DNA from: Saturnia japonica
Lineage: Eukaryota; Arthropoda; Insecta; Lepidoptera; Saturniidae
Assembly (NCBI GenBank): GCA_033032175.1
Contig: CM065321.1
Location: 9,508,501 to 9,572,500 of the forward strand
DNA: 64,000 nucleotides
Direction: 5' to 3'
In this document: positions 57,301 through 64,000 of the stretch, piece by piece
How the letters are laid out: every line of letters starts with the position of its first letter
How positions within the stretch are numbered: position 1 is the stretch's first letter
Program-made: the position numbers and the translations under genes
Notes under the pieces: generated by a model
The model's database searches: none
Seen by the model: the letters and a program-made list of their open reading frames with translations, nothing else
Told to the model about the DNA's origin: nothing

Positions 57301-60300
57301 GTATTATGGGTTGAAGATATGTCAAGGCTACCTTTAAAATTTCATAAAAGGAATAAATATAAAAGATCCGTTTAAAGGTTGCCTTCCACGGTCCGTGATA
57401 TTATGGACGGTCGCGGACCAACCCGCACTCACGCACCATGTTAGGAAGCTGTCCGTGGTAGTCGGCCGTGCGTTATAATCCGCAATACCACGGAACCTTG
57501 GGAATCCACATTAAGATTCGCAAAAAATATAACGGATACGGGTGTGAATGCGGATCTTTTTCCCTACGAATACTCGTGGATACGGATACAGATACGGATA
57601 TCCGGCACATCCCTAATGATAATATGGAAATAAGAATACGTTACTAAACGAATTTTTATGTAAATTAAGTGGAAATCACCTCATAATAGATGAATGATGA
57701 AGGACGCATTCTTTGAATACCTCTTTAAAACCTTCCTTTTCATTGCATTGCTTTTCAATAGTGGTAGCTTTAACGAGCTCCTTCATATTTTCCAAGGTAC
57801 AAATTAAAACGTCCAATTGGCTGCCTGCGAAATATATAAATCCAGTGAGATACAAATTAAACTGGGCCTTGAAAGATATTTTTTGAATCAGTAGGTACCC
57901 TTTTGTATAAAGTTTTGTGTACGTAGTACGCTTAATGTTTAACGGGGAGTGAATTCTGTAATTTTACTTTGCTTGGTAGAATATTCTTTAATTATTCCGG
58001 AATATAAGGAGAAATTTTGTTTTTAGTATATTTAGCACAGTATTCTATGTTTATCGAGTAATACATACTTAGGAATTGTGTTAAGTCTCATATTCTCATC
58101 TTGTCATTAATGTCACCTTGGACATAAATTAAAATGAAAGAAGTATTCAAAACTTATATAGGGAAACATTGTTTTTAGAGATTTGTTTTATTTTTATTTT
58201 AAGTTTTTTTTTATCGTTATAGGTTTAGCGTTGTGGCCACAATATCACCTATTTGAAGTAGCGATATGGCCCAATATGGTAGCATGCTAAATCTAAAGGA
58301 AGACTGGCTCTCAAGTGTAGATTCCGGAACACATATGTTGTTATTTGGCGACAGATTTGAGGGTGGTAGACAGCCAAGTGGGCATTAGAAAAAGCCCTAC
58401 CACCACACTATGGTTTCATTACGATATTTAGATTGTGATTATAAATAAGGTACTTATTCTACTGGTAGTACATTAACTTACTTGCAAACCACATAGCTGC
58501 CCAAGGTAGAGTTTGCAGCGCTACAAAAGTCACGAGCATCATCGGTTTATATAAAATCTGTAATCGTAAGCAGTGCCTTAAAAATATATGTAGGATATTT
58601 CAGCAAATACATATATAGATTACAAATTGTTAGAAACGTTTTTTGAAAAACAATCTTTTATTTATTTATAAATTATCGACCTAAAAAGTGAATATTAATT
58701 TTTAATTAATAAAGTTAGAGGCTGAAGTCTCTCTCTATCTTTGTTCACTAGTAAGAGGCGTATGCAGTACCTATTAAATGAAATTTATATAAACTTAGAA
58801 CTTTAAAAATATATTTTTTTTATATTTCTGTAAAAGCTTGAGTCTTTAGTTCAAATGGAATGACGGTTTACGCCGTCAATATCGGGGAACGTAAAACTTA
58901 ACGTGATATATGATTACTACCCGTGCGCGATAAGTTAAGACTCGCCTGGAATGCAACCCTCCGCCCGCTACGCCTGTAATTTCCCCTCAAGCTCCGGCGT
59001 TGTACTGTAGGCAACGCCATTTTTTTAACATCTTTGTCTCGTACTAGCTTACGTCACTCAACGACGACGCGCTCCGATTTTATAATCTTATTTGATACTG
59101 TTTCGTTAATAGTTATTAGATTTATTGCTATATTTTATTGTTATATTTTGTGTTAAGTTTATTGTTATAATTAAGGGTAAAACTTTACACAGTGGAGAGA
59201 GAAATCTCGTGTTAAAAGTTGTTGGATTTTTTTGCTCAAGTATAATAATAACTATTTTCGTATATAACTTTGTTCCGAGTACAAAACTCGCTACATTACA
59301 AAAAATAGCAGAGACGAAGTCGCGGGTGGAAACTTATTGTGATATTTTTTGTGCACATTACAACCATGCGTCTGTGGTGTCACCGCCCCCAGGTCTGAAC
59401 TTATTGCGCACGGGTAGTAATTAATTTTGACAAAGATATGGCGTCGGCAAAAATACGTCTCTGAGAAAAATTAAAAATATAATATCACAAGCAGTATCGA
59501 CTCTTAATAAACTATGTAATTATCAATTCATATTTTATAGAGCAATAATTTCTCACCTGATAAATAAAAACATATTTGAAATATGTTTTTTCAGTAACAT
59601 CAAAGAATATAAGATCCATCTTCAAAGGTAAAATTTGGAATTTAAGTAATCCGGGCACAACTAATACATGTACTGAAATAACAAGTAATAAACATAAGAT
59701 TTCATTAATTTATATTCTATAGAAATAATATTACACAACCTAATTTTGTATTGATTTAAGAAAAACAAGTCTAGAAGAAATTTTCGACCTGACGTCATTA
59801 AATTAATGTTATGAAGTAGAGAGTTTAAATGTGATTTTCCTGCCTTTGTGATGGTTTATTTTTATATGAAAGTTACTTTTAATTTATTGCCCAATAAAGA
59901 TATTTTTACTACTGTATTACTGCAAGGGGCTGTAAAATTATACATATTTAAAATTAAAGAGATGAATTTAACAAATAAATTATGCTTTGCTTTCAACGCT
60001 TATTGCACCTAACTAGAAGTAGTAATAATTTTGAATACAATCGTTGAAATTATTCAGAATATATTAATCATTTTCTATTTTTTTGTTCTCGTAATAGGTA
60101 TGGTAGAAAGTTTCCAATGAGACTTAAAAGGATGTACAGTGATGAAAATTTCAATACTTTGTCTTTTCCCGCGTTGTTAATAAAATTTTGTTAACTTACC
60201 GATAATATCAATGCCACCACTGACCAAAAGAATCCAGAACAACCACCTAAAAAGTTTTATAGACCTTTCTAATTGTATTTTGTGGCTTTGTGAACATTGA

Positions 60301-63057
60301 AATTCTTCACTAATAAGTTGTTATGAAAGCTGAGTAAATAAGTCACGACGTAAACGCAAATCAAGGAGTCTGCATGATGCTAACAATTCTGTTAGTATAA
60401 GGTTTATGCTGAAAATTATTGATATATATTGATTTAAATTAAAAAATAAAAATTTGAAAAACTTTGTCTGAAGTGTGTTGAAGAACTGTTTGTATAGATA
60501 TATTATAGCAGAAATTTTGCTATTGCTTCCAGACTAATTTAACTATAAATTTCCAATTACTTAATTGGTAACGTGGTCGATAAGACATTTGAAAAATAGG
60601 ATTGCGGACGCGCGATGCCCGAACGACCGAATAGAACATGAGTGGGATAAATGCAAATCGCCTCGGTGTTGTTTTTACTTAATGAAAATTGATGAAATTA
60701 CTATTTCGTACCTCTTTAAATGGTCTTAGAAAACTAGACCGATTTTATTATTATTTTCACTAACAATACAACTAAAACATTGGCTCAGGGGTTTTTTGGC
60801 GGGATCTTGAAATTACATGATCTGGTTTTATTCTTATAGTCTTATAAACAAAAAACGAAAAACACCTAACTGGGTAAAATTTGAATGTAAAACATTAATT
60901 AAATGCAAAGTTTCATCACAAGCGTTGGAGCCGTTTCCGAGAAACCAATTACACACACACACATATATATACAAGAATTGCTCACATAATATAATAAGAT
61001 TTAAACAAGTGTCAGAATAAACCAGAGCAATACTTTTGTATGGACTAAAAGCCGCTGGTAGCTTCTCTTAAATATATTAATTAAATTCTCTAACTTGTAC
61101 TAATAACGAATCTCACAAGTACCCAATGCGTTTTTAATTGTATTTTTTGTATTTTTTATGTAAGTATTGCTCGGTTCTAATTAAGATTTTTCACTTTATT
61201 TAATCAGGTCTAAATCAAAAACCATTTCGAAGAAATTCATTCTACGTTAACTTTAGAGTATAATAGACTAAAAAAAAATTGAATCTTTAAAGATATTTTT
61301 GAAGAAAATCATATTCCCTTTGTTTCATATGCCTTCATGACGTCATCACTAGCATGAAACGCGTTCCTTTGCCTGGATACCCGAACATTAAAAACCCCGA
61401 ACAGATTGTTAGTGTCAACTGTAATTTTTGTCAAATGAAGTTTATCAGGGGACAATGTGAATACGCCAGTGTTGTCAGGGCACTTGAATCAAAAGTTACA
61501 TGTCGTTTCCTAAGAAGTTAGATTTTTCCTCCAAAACTAATATATTGGTTGCTGTTTTATGAAAACAATTGAAACCCTTTTTAGTATTGAGAAATATTCA
61601 TTACCATTATTTGCTTTTAAATTTGAAGGACATATTGTAATATAAACTTCGCCGCTTGTGAGCCGATCTTATGGTAAAATATGAAATTTACTTATGTGAT
61701 ACACGAGATGGTCAAAACTTACGAAAAGTGTAACCATTTAGCAACTTTGGTACACACACTGCGGCATGATCACAAACACGGAGAATGCCAATCGACAGAT
61801 AACATTATCAGTTTTATTCTTAAGAAAAACTCGTCGTTTAATATTTATGACGGTGGTGGCGTCCGCGTCATCATAAAAATAATGTTTGCTGTTTTCAAAA
61901 TCGTAAAAAAGCATGAAATAAGCTATAAAATGTAGTATAGTAATAAAATGTATAGTAGTATACAATATTTAAATTAGTATCCGAAAATCCAAAATAAAAA
62001 TCAAAAAGGAAATGTAAAAAAATTGGACTGGGCCGCCTATTACGTGTGATATGATAATATTATGTCTGTTGATAGTATTCTTATTCAAGTGTAGAAGGTG
62101 AGGATTGAAAAATGGTACACCATCACTTAAGCGTAATTTGCTATTAGAAAATCTAAAGATAATGACAGTGTTCATTTTAAATCAAACACTAGAGAAAATG
62201 TGAACAAAATATTTTCTTAACAAAGTTACTTTATCTTGAAAGAGTCGTATTGCAGAGCCACTTACAACGTGAAACCATCACGGAAATTAAATATAATTAC
62301 AAATGAAATTGCGATAATTGAATACTTGTAAGAAAATAATTTTGGTTTTGAAAATTGTTTTGTATACAAAATTTATTAAATGTTGTAATATGTACCTAAG
62401 CAATATTACTTAATAGCGTAGTAAGATAATTTTTTTAAACTATCTTCTGACATCGGTTTCAACCGTGTTGTGAAAGTGAAAGTAAATATTTATATATTAT
62501 CTATCTATATGCCATAGTTATAATGTTTTAATCCTATAAACTTTTTACTTTTAGCTATTTACTTTTCTTGAAGTATTAACAGCGGCAATTTAATTTTTAA
62601 TCAAACATGTTTTGAGATATGTCTTAAAATAATAAATGTATTTTATTTTTTCTTCTCATAATATATATCATATAGGTAGGTATCTAAATTCATAACCCTC
62701 ACTGCAAAGAAATAAAAAATATTAATAGTTCAATATCATAAAACATAACTCTGTTTTCTCGTAAACAGTTTCGTTTATTTCAGATACAAAAGAAAACGTT
62801 TTTGTGCACGTCACTTACATCCCGGCAATTTCCTGGATATCTGCTCCCCCCGACATTATCAAACGTATCACATATACCATTTGTCCCCCGGTAGGTATTA
62901 CGTATACAAGCACTCCTAAAACGATCCTACAAAATACCACAAACCAAAACCTTAAAGATTTTATTGGATGTTTTATATAAAACCAAATTCCAAATAATTT
63001 CAAAGCGGCTATTTGTAACGAAGTATATCGGGAGAAATCAACATCTAAACACTTCAT
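54301..63057 (-). CDS. Odorant receptor (insect 7tm_6 family), nine exons, one premature stop
   Basis: Odorant receptors are seven-pass proteins of sensory neuron dendrites that form ligand-gated channels with the co-receptor Orco. Exons on the minus strand: 62,819-63,057; 60,200-60,408; 59,557-59,672; 58,482-58,557; 57,680-57,824; 56,763-56,862; 56,577-56,690; 54,446-54,601; 54,301-54,348. They total 1,203 bases, 401 codons with the terminator; every junction is in phase and every intron has GT and AG. Family marks: LPLKMDLIFFDVTEKTYF, ECVLHHSSIM, FIHTLQATFGGQL, DCYLGNTITIK and, near the end, PWLDLPQELKK with IARTQQPVIITAANLVPISL. There is one in-frame TAA at 60,321-60,323 (codon 109, second exon, between TM2 and TM3). 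So it is either a very young pseudogene, a null allele, a read-through gene or a sequence error. Introns 1, 3, 4, 5 and 7 contain mobile-element sequence. Confidence 0.9.
54446..54601 (-). CDS. Odorant receptor exon 8 (TM7 region)
   Basis: Fifty-two codons, phase 0 to phase 0, between TTTCCAG and GTACGG. It carries the best conserved part of the family: a W (CPWLDLPQELKK), RTQQP and the PISLDTFTK helix end. Confidence 0.9.
55470..55700 (+). pseudogene. RTE polymerase C-terminal fragment in intron 7
   Basis: The plus strand reads VAWHGLVMRRNEIHVTRRV, stop, SMKVRGYTRTGRSKNV. This is the W.GHV.RR.E.HVTRRV...G...RGRPKKRW tail of RTE polymerases, decayed. It runs on to a Helitron-like end GAAGCCGCGGGAAAAGCGCTAG at 55,900-55,922. 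Confidence 0.6.
56359..56519 (+). mobile_element. Short Helitron-like element in intron 7
   Basis: 161 bases starting TCTACTTTCACATTAATATT after an A and ending GGGGAAAAGCTAG before a T, the Helitron rule. The internal CTGAACCGATGGAATTGAAA phrase is common in lepidopteran copies. It ends 58 bases from exon 7. Confidence 0.5.
56577..56690 (-). CDS. Odorant receptor exon 7 (TM6)
   Basis: Thirty-eight codons between ATTGCAG and GTGAGT. A hydrophobic helix (VVGWILMYLSIFIGVLFI) is followed by DCYLGNTITIK, the family's YC.FGNE-like motif. Confidence 0.9.
56763..56862 (-). CDS. Odorant receptor exon 6 (TM5)
   Basis: One hundred bases between ATTACAG and GTAAGC: FIHTLQATFGGQL, then the helix FLNGCIICTTAVQILS. 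The following intron is only 72 bases. Confidence 0.9.
56905..57615. mobile_element. 711-bp hAT-like non-autonomous element in intron 5
   Basis: The ends are inverted: CAGTGATGTGCCGGAT at 56,905 and (reversed) TAGGGATGTGCCGGAT at 57,615. The flanks GTTATAAT and ATGATAAT agree at six of eight bases, fitting an old 8-bp hAT target duplication. Both ends carry GGATACAGATACGGAT-type subrepeats. It fills most of the 817-base intron and has no transposase. Confidence 0.65.
57680..57824 (-). CDS. Odorant receptor exon 5 (intracellular loop)
   Basis: Begins after TTTCGCAG. SQLDVLICTLENMKELVK, a charged stretch, then FKECVLHHSSIM, the HH motif before TM5. Ends AG before GTGATT. Confidence 0.88.
58220..58440 (-). 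mobile_element. tRNA-derived SINE, family 2, in intron 4 (reversed)
   Basis: Reversed it reads AAACCATAGTGTGGTGGTAG, CTAATGCCCACTTGGCTGTC, ATGTGTTCCGGAATCTACAC, TTGAGAGCCAGTCTTCCTTT, TTGTGGCCACAACGC. It ends about 40 bases from the exon 4 donor and lies antisense to its own family direction within the receptor transcript. Confidence 0.65.
58482..58557 (-). CDS. Odorant receptor exon 4 (TM4)
   Basis: Seventy-six bases between TTACAG and GTAAGT: ILYKPMMLVTFVALQTLP and WAAMWFA. A SINE lies about 40 bases from its donor side... that is, beyond the intron 4 donor at lower coordinates. Confidence 0.85.
58917..59417. mobile_element. 501-bp MITE in intron 3
   Basis: 25-bp inverted repeats (58,917-58,941 and 59,393-59,417) start CTACCCGTGCGC and continue ATAAGTT with two mismatches in all. 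TA flanks both sides (58,915-58,916 and 59,418-59,419). It is GC-richer than the intron. The 99-codon plus-strand frame at 59,125-59,424 runs through its end and is not a gene. Confidence 0.75.
59557..59672 (-). CDS. Odorant receptor exon 3
   Basis: Between TTTCAG and GTGAGA: HVLVVPGLLKFQ, then LPLKMDLIFFDVTEKTYF and KYVFIYQ, the extracellular loop with the LP..... FD motif of the family. Confidence 0.9.
60200..60408 (-). CDS. Odorant receptor exon 2 (TM2-TM3) with the premature TAA
   Basis: Acceptor AATTTTCAG, donor GTAAGT. Reads INLILTELLASCRLLDLRLR, RDLFTQLS, then TAA at 60,321-60,323, then QLISEEFQCSQSHKI and a hydrophobic RWLFWILLVSGGIDII. A second acceptor-like AG at 60,310-60,311 would start the exon at 60,309 in the same phase and leave out the stop together with the TM2 region. 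Confidence 0.82.
60411..62816 (-). other. Odorant receptor intron 1
   Basis: 2,410 bases without a further exon. At 60,797-60,830 there is a short reversed match to the chimeric LINE leader end (GGCGGGATCTTGAAATTACA). The opposed frames at 61,681-61,965 show no known motif. Confidence 0.55.
62819..63057 (-). CDS. Odorant receptor exon 1 (start to TM1/TM2 loop)
   Basis: ATG at 63,057 (context AAAATGA), 79 codons and two bases before GTAAGT at 62,818. Reads MKCLDVDFSRYTSLQIAALK with the helix FWFVVFCRIVLGVLVYVI and ends SGGADIQEIAG, the usual D..EIA motif. Confidence 0.88.
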
Positions 63058-63098
63058 TTTGAAGGAAAAATAATGATTTAAAAGCCTCTTTCATCAAA

Positions 63099-63107
63099 GC
63101 TTTTATA
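63099..63107 (-). promoter_or_regulatory. TATA-like box before the receptor start
   Basis: TATAAAAGC on the minus strand, 42 bases upstream of the receptor ATG, would give a very short leader. Unproven. Confidence 0.35.
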
Positions 63108-63425
63108 TTTTATTTTAGCGTCAAGTGTATATTTACTCAGCCAAATGACGAGTTCCGTGTTCTTCCCTTGGAAAACAAAGCTTTTATTCAACTTATTTCC
63201 CATTTTAACAGTTCTTTGTGATTTTTCTATCTGTTATACAACTTTTAAATAAATCAATGTAAAGATATAAAACAATAAATCAATTAAACTTTAAACTACG
63301 AATCATATTAAAAAAAAAGATTTTACTATGTTCTGGAACCTACATAATTATGGGTAAACGAAAAAATGAAAGAGATCGAGATCGATTATCAAGTCATTAA
63401 AAAAAATTTGCATATTTAAAACATT
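63108..63425. other. Presumed receptor upstream region
   Basis: AT-rich, no gene. Regulatory motifs cannot be singled out. Confidence 0.35.
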
Positions 63426-63429
63426 CTTC

Positions 63430-63770
63430 TTCTTCTTCTTCCTAACTTGGCAACCGGTCCTCTTTAATGAAGACCATTACTGCCATTATCGAGTGAATTA
63501 TATTGTCAAGTGTTATGACGATTCAGTATCCTAACAAGATGGTGGCTCCCTTGTTAGAACTTTCTAGGGAATTTTTGTGTGATCTCGGAATGAATGCTTT
63601 CAGCTTATATTTATAATCCACTTCACTTATGCACAAAAACCAAACTATATCACGCAAAACGCCACAAATATTACATAATATAGGGTCAAAAACCTAAGTA
63701 AATAAATTAAAAATAACAACCACAACATGTCACTTCAAGATCCCGCCAAAAACTCCATTTAAAACATTGT
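63430..63770 (+). mobile_element. Second copy of the chimeric LINE leader
   Basis: Begins after CTT repeats with CTTCCTAACTTGGCAACCGG and matches the reverse complement of 22,745-23,012 for about 270 bases with indels (TATCGAGTGAATTATATTGT, GTTATGACGATTCAGTATCC, TAACAAGATGGTGGCTCCC, CCACTTCACTTATGCACAAA). ATG at 63,727 starts MSLQDPAK as in the other copy, but a TAA follows after 11 codons. Confidence 0.65.
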
Positions 63771-64000
63771 TTATGTTTTTTTTTACATTTATCACCTCCT
63801 TACACCTAAATTACAAGTATTAAAGTAAGAAATGAATATTTATACAGGGTTTTTTTTTTATAGTAAAGAATTCTAAAGTAGTTGTATTAATTAAGCCAAT
63901 AATAGTAATTATTGTACTTAATTAGTTCTAATTGAAAAATTGAATGTTCCTAATTGAATGCTGAAAACATTTTTTCAGTATCAGTAATTTACGAATTAAA
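63771..64000. other. AT-rich stretch to the window end
   Basis: I see no gene here. Confidence 0.35.

Noticed and set aside
59125..59424. Plus-strand 99-codon frame with a hydrophobic N-terminus
   Set aside because: It lies inside the 501-bp MITE in intron 3 and ends across its inverted repeat; no homology recognised.
61681..61965. Opposed frames in intron 1 considered as an extra receptor exon
   Set aside because: Neither strand shows receptor motifs, and the exon found at 60,200-60,408 accounts for the expected TM2-TM3 part and total length.
1..64000. Search for CRISPR arrays, rRNA or true tRNA genes
   Set aside because: Only SINE-type tRNA-like heads were seen; no repeat-spacer arrays, and the sequence is of an insect.

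Overview
The window looks like a piece of a lepidopteran (moth or butterfly) nuclear genome. It is AT-rich and mostly non-coding, and it is packed with insect mobile elements: RTE and CR1/Jockey-like LINEs, tRNA-derived SINEs, three Tc1/mariner-type transposons, a BEL/Pao LTR element, a PIF/Harbinger derivative, and hAT-like and Helitron-like non-autonomous elements. Species cannot be told from the sequence alone. No tRNA, rRNA or CRISPR array was seen.

Left part (1-29,690). A decayed RTE retrotransposon (1-2,667, minus) is followed by about 27 kb of repeat-rich DNA. It holds LINE 3' tails, two SINE families, a 363-bp tandem duplication split by a DD41D mariner (15,140-16,442), a foldback made of one repeat family (20,945-21,400), a small chimeric LINE derivative encoding 96 residues (22,350-23,015) and a 5'-truncated LINE with a damaged active site (23,015-24,091).

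Middle part (29,690-53,300). A complete but dead Tc1 transposon (29,699-31,259), a cecropia-type mariner remnant (35,590-36,399), and a complete BEL/Pao retrotransposon (44,169-50,705). The BEL copy has 329-bp LTRs differing at one base and 5-bp target duplications, yet its single long gag-pro-pol frame carries four in-frame stops. A Harbinger derivative with a recognisable first exon follows (about 51,900-52,420).

Right part (54,100-63,110). The only host gene I can support is an odorant receptor (insect 7tm_6 family) on the minus strand, with nine exons from 63,057 down to 54,301. All eight splice junctions agree in phase and the exons total 1,203 bases (401 codons with the terminator), the normal size of an insect odorant receptor. 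It has one premature TAA at codon 109 in exon 2. An alternative in-phase acceptor just downstream would skip that stop. Five of the eight introns contain recognisable mobile elements or fragments of them.

The observations I rate highest are the nearly intact odorant receptor with one nonsense codon, the young-looking BEL element with stops but no frameshift, and the chimeric LINE derivative whose 5' half recurs next to the receptor gene.
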